DNA of 64,000 nt from Cellvibrio sp. PSBB006 (GCF_002162135.1 NZ_CP021382.1:2354001-2418000); one strand, 5' to 3'. Numbered from the stretch's first letter, positions 37,482 through 47,346 are shown. Numbers and translations: made by a program. Notes: generated by a model from the sequence alone, not told the origin.

Positions 37482-38557
37482 GTTCAGACACAATTGCATT
37501 ACACATCGACCTGCCGCGCGCTGCATTTCATTTGCAGGTGAATGCCACGCTTCCGGGCCGGGGTATCACCGCGATCTTCGGCCCATCCGGTTGCGGCAAA
37601 ACCAGCTTGCTGCGCGCTATCGCCGGCCTGGAAGACAACGCCTTGCAGCAAAAACATTCGCGTATTCAGGTGAAGGACAGCGTATGGTTTTCTGCAACAC
37701 AACGTTTGCCCGCCCATCAACGCAGAGTGGGTTATGTATTTCAGGAAGCCAGTTTGTTTGAGCATTTAACCGTGCAAAAAAATCTGGTGTATGGTTTCAA
37801 ACGCAATCAACCCGCACAGGCGAATTTCGATGAATTAGTGCAACTGCTCGACCTTGCCCCGCTGTTAACGCGCAACACCAACAATTTATCTGGCGGTGAA
37901 CGCCAACGCGTTGCCATCGCCCGCGCCCTACTTGCCAGCCCCGCGCTGTTACTGATGGACGAACCGCTTGCAGCGCTGGATCAGCAACGCAAGCAAGACA
38001 TCCTGCCCTACCTCGAACGCCTGCAACACTATCTGGCGATTCCGATGATTTATGTCAGCCATGCTTTGGATGAAATTGTGCAACTGGCCGATCACCTGTT
38101 ACTGATGGATAACGGCAAGATCATTGCACAGGGCCCGGTAATCGACTTGTTAAGCGAGCATCCTTTGTTGGCGCAACGTGAGGATGCCTTTACCCTGCTC
38201 CAGGGGCAGGTAACGGCGATCAAACCTGAACATCACCTGACCTGTGTTACCCTCGGCGAGACACAGGTTTATTTGCCGCAACTGCAAGCCGCACAACAGC
38301 AGTCCGTGCGCTTGCGCGTTTACGCGCGGGATGTCAGCCTGTGTCTGGATCACCCGCAACGCACCAGCATCCTGAATATTTTACCGGCGCGCATCACGCA
38401 AATAGATGCAGGTGAGCGCGGTCAGAACCTGGTGCACCTGGCGATTGAAAATCAAGTGTTGCTAGCCCGGATTTCCCATCTATCCTGTTATCAGTTGGGG
38501 CTGAGCGTCGGCCAACAGGTCTATGCACAAATCAAAGCCCTGGCGTTGATGAAATAG
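37478..38557 (+). CDS. modC: Molybdate ABC transporter ATP-binding protein
   Basis: A 359-residue ATPase. Walker A is FGPSGCGKTSLL, the signature is NLSGGERQRVAIARALL, Walker B is LLLMDEPLAALD, and the H-loop is IYVSHALDE. A C-terminal ~110-residue Mop/TOBE-type molybdate-binding domain follows (VRLRVYARDVSLCL, then ILPARITQI). It powers ModB transport. Length matches E. coli ModC. Confidence 0.95.
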   Translation: MSSDTIALHIDLPRAAFHLQVNATLPGRGITAIFGPSGCGKTSLLRAIAGLEDNALQQKHSRIQVKDSVWFSATQRLPAHQRRVGYVFQEASLFEHLTVQKNLVYGFKRNQPAQANFDELVQLLDLAPLLTRNTNNLSGGERQRVAIARALLASPALLLMDEPLAALDQQRKQDILPYLERLQHYLAIPMIYVSHALDEIVQLADHLLLMDNGKIIAQGPVIDLLSEHPLLAQREDAFTLLQGQVTAIKPEHHLTCVTLGETQVYLPQLQAAQQQSVRLRVYARDVSLCLDHPQRTSILNILPARITQIDAGERGQNLVHLAIENQVLLARISHLSCYQLGLSVGQQVYAQIKALALMK

Positions 38558-38750
38558 CCTGTGATGGTAGGCGAACAGATTTCAGCTATATTCAGAGGTA
38601 GCATATTCGACGATACGCTAAACCGACAGCCGGTGAGCAGGTTAAAAAAACAGCGGCTAGAGATCAGGACATTAGAATGCTGCACAGGCTTTGTTCAAAA
38701 CACTCGCTGTTTTGCCCGAACTCCTAACCCGATTGCCATGGCCGGAATGA

Positions 38751-40601
38751 ATGACTGCTGACGCTCGACTCCAGACACTGCTTGAACGCCTCAATGTACC
38801 GCCCCAGGATTTGGCGGCCTTGACGTTTTGCGCCGGCAGCAAAGACCAGCAGGTGCGGGAATGGGTACGTGCTTTGCCGTTAACGCGCATCAATCATGTC
38901 AGCGCGCTGCTGTATAAAGCCGTGCCGGAAATCGGCCGCTTAAAAACCGGCAGTGAGATGCGCCTCGCCATCCTCGAAACACTCCGCCCTGCCGTGCAAC
39001 AGTGCATCCTTGGCCTGTCGCAGCACTTTCTCAACCAGCCCCTGATTTTGCCGGAAGCCGCACGCAAGACCGCCACGGTTGCGCAAGCGTTGCAAAAACA
39101 TATGAGTAACGCCTATCTCGTGGCAGTGCGCGACTTGTGCCTGGAGGGTAAACGTGACCAAGGTAAACAGGACGAATCCCGCTCGCGTCAGGCATTGGCG
39201 ATCCACCGGGCGCTGACCGGCCTGGGTTTACTCTTGCTACGCAGTTATCAGCTTTATATTCCCATTGCCGGTCAACTCTGGACCGAGATCCATACCCTGT
39301 ATGAAATCGCAGAAGCATTGGCACTGACTGAACATCCCGTTGACGATCAATTGGCTCACCACCAGCGCATCAAGAGCATAAACCACGCGTATTTGCGCCT
39401 GATGTTATTAGCCTGTGCCAAGCCCAACCAGATGCGACAGGATGAGGTGCTGGCCACCTATAACGCACTGGAAACTCTGTGCCCACTGACAAAGTTACTG
39501 CCACACAATCCGGCGCAGAAAGATAATCTGTTCGCCATCCAGCTCGCCGGCAATCGGCCGCCACAATATAAGTCGCGTTTACCACAAAATGCCGATGGCG
39601 AAATCCGCGAACTCAACACCGCGCAGCTGGCGCAGACCCTGCAAGAACAGGTCAAGCAAAGCCCGACCAACGAAGGCAACCTGCGCAACGATCTGGATTT
39701 GTCGCCTGTACTGACGGAGCACTTACTCCAGGCGTGGAATATCCTCGCGCAACGCAGCTTTGAGCGGCAGGAGACCAGTGGTTTTATTGAAGTCACCGTG
39801 GGCCTGACCAACCTGCATTTCCACGTGGCTGGCAAACTGTCGTTTAACCTTTTCCTCAATCAAACGGCGAATGTCCATGGCGATGACAATGCCGAAGCCA
39901 TCTTTCAAAAACGCGGCATCCAGTTAAAACCCACCAAAGCGACCGACGATGATCCCTGGGGCGATGCTTTCGATGTGGCCGGCACTACGCTGGCCGGAAA
40001 GCAACTGCCTACGCTGAATATTGAAAACACTATTCGCAAACAGCAGCAACAGGATTACCAGGGCAAACACCCGGTGTATAAAGTTCCGCTGGTGGATACC
40101 AGTCCCGGCGGCTATTGCCTGGAGTGGCAGGATGAGATTCCCAATCAGGTCAAGGCGGGCGAACTGTTAGGCATACGCGACGAAGGGCGGCAAAAGTGGA
40201 GCGTGGGTGTGGTGCGCTGGGTACAGCAAACCAAGGGGGCAACCCAATTGGGTATTCAGATACTAGCCCCCCAGGCAACACCGCTGGGTGTCGCTATCGT
40301 GCATAAAACCGGCGGGTTTTCCGAATACCTGCGCGCCCTGCAACTTCCGGCCTTGAAAGCGATCAACCAGCCGGTCACCTTATTGACCAACTCCGTATCG
40401 TTTCGCGAATACAGCAAGGTCCGCCTGTTTCATCCGCCGTCGCCGCAAGAGGAAGAACATCGCGAAGCGTCCGTGCAGTTAACCCGGCGCGTCTTCGCTA
40501 CCGGCGCCTTCAGCCAGTTCACTTATCGCGAACTGGTGGCCGCCAAAACAGAGGCTAATGAATCAAAGGATGACTTTGATTCCGTCTGGCAAAAGAACTG
40601 A
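38751..40601 (+). CDS. Conserved hypothetical protein with PilZ-like C-terminal barrel
   Basis: A 616-residue protein, probably cytosolic, with no signal or membrane segment. Residues ~1-400 look helical and match nothing I can name. Residues ~440-520 resemble a PilZ-type barrel (YKVPLVDTSPGGYCLEW, later WSVGVVRWVQQ and LGIQIL), but the RxxxR motif that binds c-di-GMP is not evident before DTSPGG. It lies 212 bp upstream of fimX in the same direction; a conserved hypothetical gene precedes fimX in Pseudomonas too (from memory). A role next to FimX in type IV pilus or c-di-GMP signalling is an inference from position. Confidence 0.65.
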   Translation: MTADARLQTLLERLNVPPQDLAALTFCAGSKDQQVREWVRALPLTRINHVSALLYKAVPEIGRLKTGSEMRLAILETLRPAVQQCILGLSQHFLNQPLILPEAARKTATVAQALQKHMSNAYLVAVRDLCLEGKRDQGKQDESRSRQALAIHRALTGLGLLLLRSYQLYIPIAGQLWTEIHTLYEIAEALALTEHPVDDQLAHHQRIKSINHAYLRLMLLACAKPNQMRQDEVLATYNALETLCPLTKLLPHNPAQKDNLFAIQLAGNRPPQYKSRLPQNADGEIRELNTAQLAQTLQEQVKQSPTNEGNLRNDLDLSPVLTEHLLQAWNILAQRSFERQETSGFIEVTVGLTNLHFHVAGKLSFNLFLNQTANVHGDDNAEAIFQKRGIQLKPTKATDDDPWGDAFDVAGTTLAGKQLPTLNIENTIRKQQQQDYQGKHPVYKVPLVDTSPGGYCLEWQDEIPNQVKAGELLGIRDEGRQKWSVGVVRWVQQTKGATQLGIQILAPQATPLGVAIVHKTGGFSEYLRALQLPALKAINQPVTLLTNSVSFREYSKVRLFHPPSPQEEEHREASVQLTRRVFATGAFSQFTYRELVAAKTEANESKDDFDSVWQKN

Positions 40602-40813
40602 GAATGCAGAAAAAAGCAACGCCATAAGACGAAATGTTATAGTCATGTCGCACAATTCAACCGACCGCATTGAGGCGACAGACTATTTGGGTAATATACG
40701 CAGCTAGCCTAGACTCTGAGTAGATAATCCTGCTTGCAAGACTTTCCCGATAGTTGGTGTAGAAGTCACACCAAGTGGCCAAATGGCACAGACAAAGAGC
40801 GCAGTAACGCCTT

Positions 40814-42901
40814 ATGAATGCAAATGACACTATCCGCCTCCTGATTCTGAATAATTCTCGCGCAGAAGCGGAACGTCTGATCAGTATGCTTCACAACGCC
40901 GGCCGCCCCAGCCGCGCGCAGCATGTCGAGAGCGAGGATGCGCTCGTCAAACTCCTCGAAGAGCAAACCTGGGACTTACTGATTGCTCATGACCAAACCA
41001 CCAATGTCACCCCGCAAACCGCCATCAAACATATCCGCCGCTTGAGCAAAGACGTACCCGTTATCCTGCAGAACGATGATGAATTCCTCGCGGTAATTGA
41101 AGGCATGAAACTGGGCGCCGCCGATGTGGTGCGCCTCGACGATGACCAGCATTTATTGCTGGTCATGCAGCGGGAGATGAATAATCGCGAAGAACGGCAG
41201 GCCAAACGTCTGGCCGACCGCCGCTTCCGTGAGGCGGAACGACGCAGCCAGCAGCTGCTTGATAGCTCCCGCGATGCGATTGCCTATGTGCAGGATGGTC
41301 TGTACCTGTACGCCAACCAATCCTTTGCTGAATTGTTTGGCTATGAAGATAAAGACGATATCGACTGCATGCCCATCATGGACATGGTCGATGATAAAGA
41401 TCAGGACACGCTGAAAACCTTTCTGAAAGATTTCACCTTTAAAGGCCTGGATGCCGAATCCACCAAGCTGGCGTTTCGCGGTTTAAAACAGGACGGCACC
41501 GCCGCCCCCATCAGCCTGGAAGTGTCTCACGTTACTTACGATGAAGAGCCGTGTATTCAGTTCCTCGCACGCGCCAACCGGGTGGACCTCAATAACGATG
41601 TGCTGGAAGCGCAGATCAAACAAATTAAATGGCAGGATGTGGTCACCGGCTTGTACAACCGCCAGTACATGATCGACCACCTTGAAAAAATCATCGACAA
41701 CGTCACGGAAAAAGACAACCTGAGTTTGTTGTACGTCGACATCGATAATTTTATTGAGCGCGCGCAATCAACCTTAGGGGTGGCGGCAGCGGATATGGCC
41801 TTGAGTGACCTGGCATCGTTGCTGCGTGAAAAAAATAATACCACCGATATCATCGCCCGTTTCGGCGATACTGCGTTTACCGTGTTAGTGCCCAACATCC
41901 GTGCCGATGCGGCCGTGAATCGCGCCAAGCAATTATGCAAGGCGATTGAAGAACACATTATTGATATCGATAACAAAACCTTGCAGCTCACCGCCAGCAT
42001 CGGTGTGTCGCTGATCAACGACAACACCACCAACGCTAATAAGGTGATTGAGCAGGCGATCAACGCCATGGAAAAAGTGCGCAATGCAAACGGCAACAGC
42101 GCGCAATTGTTTGAGCCGGAGATGTCGGCGGATGAACGCGATCAGAAAAACATTGCCTCTGATCTGCAACATGCGCTGGACAACGACCGCTTCCGGTTAT
42201 TGTTCCAACCGATCATCAGCCTGCGCGGTTCCGAGGAAGAGTATTACGAAGTGTATCTGCGGATGATCAACGATAATAACGAGGAAATTTCCCCCAGCCG
42301 TTTTATTGAAACCGCGTCATCGATCGGTGCCAGTATCAAGATTGATCGCTGGGTGATACTCGAATCCATCAAGATGCTGTCGCAGCATCGTGCCAAGGGC
42401 AATAAAACCAAATTAATTTTGAATTTAAGCAAGGATTCACTGTGTGATGAATCGCTGGTTCCCTGGTTAGGGGTCGCCTTTAAGGCCGCGAAACTGTCGA
42501 GCGATGCCATTGTGTTCCAGACCAATGAAGTGGACGTGACTAATCACCTGAATGCGGCCAAGGCGTTTGCGGAAGGCTTGCAGAAATTGAAGACGTTTAT
42601 GTCGATCAGCAACTTCGGGTGTTCACTGAATCCGTTTAATACCCTCAAGCATGTGCCTGCCAGCATCATCAAGATCGATGGCTCGTTTACCATGGATATC
42701 CAGAATAATAAGGAAAGCCCGGAGACGCTGATTCATTTGATCGAACAGCTGCATGGCGAAAATAAAATCACCATCGTGCCCTTCGTGGAAAATGCGAGTG
42801 TGCTGTCGACCCTGTGGCAAGCGGGTGCACATTATATTCAAGGGCATTACCTGCAAGAGCCGACGCAGAATATGAGTTACGATTTTAATATGGAAACGTG
42901 A
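40814..42901 (+). CDS. fimX: FimX-like degenerate GGDEF-EAL protein
   Basis: A 695-residue protein with FimX architecture: receiver-like domain (~8-125), PAS (~150-260, with AIAYVQDGLYLYANQSFAEL), GGDEF-like (~280-430) and EAL-like (~445-690). The GGDEF site reads FGDTAF and the EAL site reads EVYLR, so both catalytic centres look degenerate, as in Pseudomonas FimX (691 residues), a high-affinity c-di-GMP receptor that controls type IV pilus assembly. The receiver-like domain lacks a convincing phosphoacceptor Asp context. It is followed by convergent serB, the same order as in Pseudomonas. Confidence 0.88.
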   Translation: MNANDTIRLLILNNSRAEAERLISMLHNAGRPSRAQHVESEDALVKLLEEQTWDLLIAHDQTTNVTPQTAIKHIRRLSKDVPVILQNDDEFLAVIEGMKLGAADVVRLDDDQHLLLVMQREMNNREERQAKRLADRRFREAERRSQQLLDSSRDAIAYVQDGLYLYANQSFAELFGYEDKDDIDCMPIMDMVDDKDQDTLKTFLKDFTFKGLDAESTKLAFRGLKQDGTAAPISLEVSHVTYDEEPCIQFLARANRVDLNNDVLEAQIKQIKWQDVVTGLYNRQYMIDHLEKIIDNVTEKDNLSLLYVDIDNFIERAQSTLGVAAADMALSDLASLLREKNNTTDIIARFGDTAFTVLVPNIRADAAVNRAKQLCKAIEEHIIDIDNKTLQLTASIGVSLINDNTTNANKVIEQAINAMEKVRNANGNSAQLFEPEMSADERDQKNIASDLQHALDNDRFRLLFQPIISLRGSEEEYYEVYLRMINDNNEEISPSRFIETASSIGASIKIDRWVILESIKMLSQHRAKGNKTKLILNLSKDSLCDESLVPWLGVAFKAAKLSSDAIVFQTNEVDVTNHLNAAKAFAEGLQKLKTFMSISNFGCSLNPFNTLKHVPASIIKIDGSFTMDIQNNKESPETLIHLIEQLHGENKITIVPFVENASVLSTLWQAGAHYIQGHYLQEPTQNMSYDFNMET

Positions 42902-42914
42902 TGAGGGATTGGCT

Positions 42915-42926
42915 GTGTCGGATTAC
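42915..42926. repeat. REP-like half element at the serB 3' end
   Basis: TGTCGGATTAC only: one arm of the REP-like family. The TAA stop of serB (42923-42925, minus strand) lies inside it. Confidence 0.6.
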
Positions 42927-44140
42927 AACAACTTATCCCGATCCCGAAAGCCCAACAAATACAAAATCGCATCCAACCCGAGCGTAGAGATCGCGTGCTG
43001 CGCCGACGCTTTCACCAGCGGCTTCGCCCGGAAAGCAATCCCCAACCCGGCAACACTCAACATGGGTAAATCATTCGCACCATCACCAACGGCAATGACT
43101 TGCTCAAGCGCAATACCTTCTTTTTGTGCGAGCATGGCGAGCAGTTCGGCTTTGCGCTGGCCGTCCACCACCGTGCCCACAACATGACCGGTGACCTTGC
43201 CATCGACAATATCCAGCTCGTTTGCATACACATAATCGATGCCCAGACGCTGTTGCAGATAGCGCCCGAAATAATTGAACCCACCAGACAAAATCGCCGT
43301 TTTGTAACCAAGTTTTTTCAAGGAGGAAATCAGCTTCTCTGCACCTTCCGTCAAGCGCAGGTTGGCTGCAATCCCTTCGAGCACCGATTCATCCAGGCCT
43401 TTTAATAACGCCAGGCGCCGCGCAAAACTTTGTTTGAAGTCCAGCTCACCGCGCATCGCCGCTTCTGTGATGGCAATCACCTGCTCGCCCACGCCCGCCG
43501 CGATGGCCAACTCATCAATGACTTCTGCTTCAATCAAGGTGGAGTCCATATCGAAACAGACAAGTCGACGGTTGCGCCGATACACAGTGTCGCGCTGGAA
43601 AGCGATATCCACATCAAGGCGCGCGGATAAATCCATAAAGTCCGCACGCAACGCGATGAGGTCTTCCGGTGTGCCGCGCACAGAAAACTCTACACAGGCA
43701 TTGCTATGATTTTCCAAGGCGTCGAGCGGAATGCGGCCGGACAAACGATTGATGCTGTCGATATTCAGACCGTGTTTGAAGGTAATATCGGTCAGTTCGG
43801 CAATTTGTGCTGCATTGATCTGCCGCGCGAGGAGCGTAACAATGTGGCGAGGCTTGCCTTGCTGATCAACCCAGTGCTGGTAACTTTCCAACGAAACCGG
43901 CTGGAAGCGCACCTGAATGGCCAGAGGCCGGGTACGCGCATGGATTTCATCGAGGATGATGGCTTTGGTATCGGCATTGACCTCCAGCGATACCAGAATA
44001 CCCAGCGCCAGCGTATCGTGGATCACCGCCTGGCCGATGTCGAGAATGGTGGCCTGGTGCTGGGCCAGTACCGCTGTGATCGCCGAGGTGACGCCGGGTT
44101 TGTCATCGCCGGAGACGTTAATCAACAGGATTTCTTTCAC
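42923..44140 (-). CDS. serB: Phosphoserine phosphatase
   Basis: A 405-residue SerB with two N-terminal ACT-type domains (~1-170) and a HAD phosphatase domain. HAD motif I is VCFDMDSTLIEAEVIDELA, motif II is ILSGGFNYF, and motif III/IV is AVGDGANDLPML. It removes phosphate from O-phosphoserine, the last step of serine synthesis. The long form with ACT domains is common in pseudomonads. It diverges from the ytjB/ahpA-type gene through a shared palindromic promoter region and converges on fimX with 21 bp between. Confidence 0.95.
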   Translation of the reverse strand: MKEILLINVSGDDKPGVTSAITAVLAQHQATILDIGQAVIHDTLALGILVSLEVNADTKAIILDEIHARTRPLAIQVRFQPVSLESYQHWVDQQGKPRHIVTLLARQINAAQIAELTDITFKHGLNIDSINRLSGRIPLDALENHSNACVEFSVRGTPEDLIALRADFMDLSARLDVDIAFQRDTVYRRNRRLVCFDMDSTLIEAEVIDELAIAAGVGEQVIAITEAAMRGELDFKQSFARRLALLKGLDESVLEGIAANLRLTEGAEKLISSLKKLGYKTAILSGGFNYFGRYLQQRLGIDYVYANELDIVDGKVTGHVVGTVVDGQRKAELLAMLAQKEGIALEQVIAVGDGANDLPMLSVAGLGIAFRAKPLVKASAQHAISTLGLDAILYLLGFRDRDKLL

Positions 44141-44176
44141 GTTCGCTCACTTTTATCAGCCGGTTCTCATCAAGGG

Positions 44177-44237
44177 GCGGCATTCTAGCCTAAATGAGAA
44201 CGCTACAGTAGCCAGCCGCTTTAGGCTAGAATGCGGC
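44177..44237. promoter_or_regulatory. Inverted repeat with mirrored TAGAAT boxes between serB and ytjB/ahpA
   Basis: Arms of 18 nt with one mismatch (GCGGCATTCTAGCCTAAA at 44177-44194 and TTTAGGCTAGAATGCGGC at 44220-44237). Each arm carries TAGAAT pointing outward, a good -10 box. The two divergent promoters therefore appear to be mirror images within one palindrome. Confidence 0.6.
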
Positions 44238-44293
44238 TCACTTTTGACAATCAGTTGGATGCACGGGGATCGCCCCGGCCGTTTGAGATCCCG

Positions 44294-45457
44294 ATGCCGT
44301 TACTCACGACTTATCGATCCTACCCACAGCTCTTCCTGTGCAGCGTTTTGCTGTTGATCCTCGGTTTTCTCGGCGCCGGGCTTTATCTGCACAACACCTA
44401 TTACAACCAGCAGGAACAGATCAATTACTACGGCCAGACCCTCGCCCGCAGCGCAGCGCGCCAGGCCGTCGACGCCACCCTGACGCAAGACCTTATCAGC
44501 CTGCAGGCCGTGTTACTGGATGTGGGCCAATACCCCACCGTGATCGGCGCCACCATTCATAACGTTGAAAATAAACTGTTGGTGCAAACTGGCTATGATC
44601 CTAACAAGTCCATCGAGGGCGAGCGTTACAGCTTTACCGCACCCATCGCCCTGCATAACAATATTGCCGGTTATTTGCAGGTGACCCTGGAAGTGCCGCG
44701 CTATTCGCGCTACGACTATTACTTTCTGACGATCTGGGCGGCAGCGGTATTTGTTGCCTTGTGGACGATCTGGTGGTCGATCCAGCGGCAGTGGTGGGCG
44801 CGCCTGCGCGACAAGTTGCCATCGCCCGGCAAGCTCGTGACCAAGGTTGTTGAAAAGATTCCTACCATCCCGGAAGTCCCGCTGGAAGATCTCAAACCCC
44901 TCGCGCCGGAACCACCAGCTCCGCCGGAAGTCGCGGTGCGTTTGCAAGTGCGCATCACCAATCTCACCAAACTGTACCAGCAACTCAACAGTGAAGGTTT
45001 CGCCAATGTATTGCGTCGTTTTGAAAAACAATTGCAGGGCGTGCTATCGCTATACAACGGCCAACGCCAATTGCTGGATAACGATATCCTGATGGTGGAA
45101 TTCGTCGGCGAAGCCCTGTACGACTGCAGTTTTCGCGCACTCTGCTGTGCGCAACTGCTGAACAACCTTTGCGCCCGCGCCAACAGCCCGCGCCTGCAAT
45201 TGTCAGCTGCTATCCAGGAAGTTGCGCGTCCGACGAGCCATGGCAACGGCGTACTGTTGAAAGATTTTGTGACCCAACAACAAGACCCTATCCACCCCGA
45301 GCGCGGCGATATCCTTATCAGCCGCCATTTGCTGGACGACACCTTGCTGGCGCACATCGACGTAGACGAGAACAGCGGCAAGCTGGCGACCATCAAAGCC
45401 CCCTACAGCGAATTGCTCGTCCGCCAGGAAGAGCAACTCATAAAAGTGCAGTCCTGA
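44294..45457 (+). CDS. YtjB/AhpA (Smp) family membrane protein
   Basis: A protein of about 387 residues. It has an N-terminal membrane helix (QLFLCSVLLLILGFLGAGLY), a periplasmic segment of ~120 residues, a second helix (YYFLTIWAAAVFVALWTIWW), and a cytoplasmic proline-rich linker (PEVPLEDLKPLAPEPPAPPE) leading to a ~200-residue domain resembling a nucleotidyl-cyclase fold. The family gene lies beside serB in both E. coli (ytjB/smp) and Pseudomonas, which supports the call. Its function is not settled. I chose ATG 44294; an upstream ATG at 44231 would overlap the promoter palindrome. Confidence 0.82.
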   Translation: MPLLTTYRSYPQLFLCSVLLLILGFLGAGLYLHNTYYNQQEQINYYGQTLARSAARQAVDATLTQDLISLQAVLLDVGQYPTVIGATIHNVENKLLVQTGYDPNKSIEGERYSFTAPIALHNNIAGYLQVTLEVPRYSRYDYYFLTIWAAAVFVALWTIWWSIQRQWWARLRDKLPSPGKLVTKVVEKIPTIPEVPLEDLKPLAPEPPAPPEVAVRLQVRITNLTKLYQQLNSEGFANVLRRFEKQLQGVLSLYNGQRQLLDNDILMVEFVGEALYDCSFRALCCAQLLNNLCARANSPRLQLSAAIQEVARPTSHGNGVLLKDFVTQQQDPIHPERGDILISRHLLDDTLLAHIDVDENSGKLATIKAPYSELLVRQEEQLIKVQS

Positions 45458-45464
45458 TTCATCT

Positions 45465-45495
45465 GTAGGTCGGCTTAACGCAGCGTAAGCCGACA
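45465..45495. repeat. REP-like palindrome, copy 7 (compensated variant)
   Basis: GTAGGTCGGCTTAACGCAGC, then GTAAGCCGACA. Relative to the consensus, GGATTA became GGCTTA and TAATCC became TAAGCC, so pairing in the stem is kept. Confidence 0.9.
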
Positions 45496-45601
45496 TTCAT
45501 TCCCACATCGCGCACCTGAAACATTTCCGCAACACATTCATCACACAACCGTCATTTTGCCGTCATAACCTGTGGGCGATCTCTCCTACAGGTTCGCTGC
45601 C

Positions 45602-47338
45602 ATGCTTAACATTGAACAATCTGTCGTTAATAAATTTCCCGGTTTTGCCACCAAGGCGCCGCTGATTCGCAAATCCACCCTGACGCTGTTGCGCAAGCTC
45701 ACCCATGAGCAGGAGATAAACCGCTTTCTCCACGACAACCAGGGCAATCGCGGTCTGGATTTTATTGATCGTATTTTTGATTACTTTAATTTCAGCTACA
45801 GCGTTTCCCATCGCGAGCGAAACAACATTCCCTCACAAGGCCGTCTGGTGATTATCGCCAACCACCCCATCGGCTCCCTGGATGGTCTGGCGTTGCTGAA
45901 ACTGATCAGCGAAGTGCGCCGCGATGTAAAAATTATTGCCAACGACATGCTGATGGCTTTTGAACCGCTACATGAATTATTGTTGCCGCTCGATAACATG
46001 ACCCGCTCGGCTTACCGCCAAAGCTATAAGAACATCCTCAATGCGCTGAACAATGAAGAAGCGGTTATCGTGTTTCCGGCTGGTGAAGTATCGCGCGCAA
46101 GCCCTAAAGGCATTCGCGATGGCCAGTGGCAAGCAGGCTTCCTGCACTTCGCACGCAAAGCCAAAGCGCCGGTGTTACCAATCTTTGTATCCGCTAAAAA
46201 CTCGCTGTTGTTCTACGGCGCCTCGTTTATTTTCAAGCCGTTTGCTACCGCGTTGCTCGCCCATGAAATGTTTAACAAACACTCCAGCGAAATTAAATTT
46301 CGGGTGGGTGAAGTCATTCCGCATCACGCGCTGGAATCCAATAAGTTAGCGGACAAAGCACTGATCAAACGCCTGAAAAAACATCTGTACAAGATTGGCA
46401 AAGGCAAGCAAGCGATCTTTGTCACGGAAAAAACCATTGCACACCCTGAAGACCGTAGCGCGCTCAAAAAAGAATTTAAAACGGCCACTCTGATCGGCAC
46501 CACCCGTGATAACCATCGCATTTACTTGTGCGACTACCGCCAGCACCCTACGGTATTACGCGAGATCGGACGCCTGCGTGAACAGACGTTTCGCCTGGTA
46601 GGCGAAGGCACCGGCAGCCGCCGTGACCTGGATAAATACGATCACTACTATCGCCACCTGGTGTTGTGGGATGAAGACAAGCTCACCATCGCCGGCGCCT
46701 ACCGCCTGGGAGACTGCGCAAGCATTTTGCGTCAGCAAGGTATCGGCGGGTTGTATACAGCGGATTTATTTCACTATCGCGCCGGGGCCAACAATTATCT
46801 CGAACAGGCGATTGAACTGGGCCGCAGTTTTGTGAATCCGGAATATTGGGGCAAAGCCAGCCTGGATTATTTGTGGCAAGGTTTGGGCGCTTATCTGCAA
46901 CATCACCCCGAGGTGCGTTATGTGCTGGGCCCGGTGAGCATGAGCGCGACTTACCCCAAAGCGCTGCGCGACTTGTTGGTATTTTATTATCAGCGTTACT
47001 ACCGCGCGCCAACGCCCCTCGCAGAAGGTAGTCATCCGCATTTTATCGAGCCGGAAATCTATCAAGCCTTTAGCGAAGCGTTTTCAACACTGGATCGCGA
47101 GCAAGGTTTTGAGTATCTGCAACAACAGTTTTCCGAGCAGGGTCACAAGCTGCCAGTGCTGTTCAAGCAATACGCCGCTCTCTACGAAGACGGCGGTTAT
47201 CAATTGCTGGCGTTCAGTGTGGATTCGGATTTCGGCAATTGTGTAGATGGCTTGTTTATGGGCGATTTAACACTGATGAAGGCCAATAAGCGTCAACGTT
47301 ATCTGACGCCAGCGGTCGCCACCGCGAAAGTCGCCTAG
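45602..47338 (+). CDS. OlsF-like bifunctional acyltransferase
   Basis: A protein of about 578 residues with two acyltransferase parts. The N-terminal part (~1-260) is a PlsC-type lysophospholipid acyltransferase: the NHPxGxxDG motif is NHPIGSLDG and the later block is VIVFPAGEVSR. The C-terminal part (~300-560) resembles OlsB-type GNAT/autoinducer-synthase-like N-acyltransferases (REQTFRLVGEGTG, then LGPVSMS). This order matches OlsF, which makes phosphorus-free ornithine lipid by N- and O-acylation in some gammaproteobacteria. I therefore infer ornithine- or other amino-lipid synthesis at the inner membrane. ATG 45602 is preferred to a GTG at 45572. Confidence 0.82.
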   Translation: MLNIEQSVVNKFPGFATKAPLIRKSTLTLLRKLTHEQEINRFLHDNQGNRGLDFIDRIFDYFNFSYSVSHRERNNIPSQGRLVIIANHPIGSLDGLALLKLISEVRRDVKIIANDMLMAFEPLHELLLPLDNMTRSAYRQSYKNILNALNNEEAVIVFPAGEVSRASPKGIRDGQWQAGFLHFARKAKAPVLPIFVSAKNSLLFYGASFIFKPFATALLAHEMFNKHSSEIKFRVGEVIPHHALESNKLADKALIKRLKKHLYKIGKGKQAIFVTEKTIAHPEDRSALKKEFKTATLIGTTRDNHRIYLCDYRQHPTVLREIGRLREQTFRLVGEGTGSRRDLDKYDHYYRHLVLWDEDKLTIAGAYRLGDCASILRQQGIGGLYTADLFHYRAGANNYLEQAIELGRSFVNPEYWGKASLDYLWQGLGAYLQHHPEVRYVLGPVSMSATYPKALRDLLVFYYQRYYRAPTPLAEGSHPHFIEPEIYQAFSEAFSTLDREQGFEYLQQQFSEQGHKLPVLFKQYAALYEDGGYQLLAFSVDSDFGNCVDGLFMGDLTLMKANKRQRYLTPAVATAKVA

Positions 47339-47346
47339 CACCTCCG

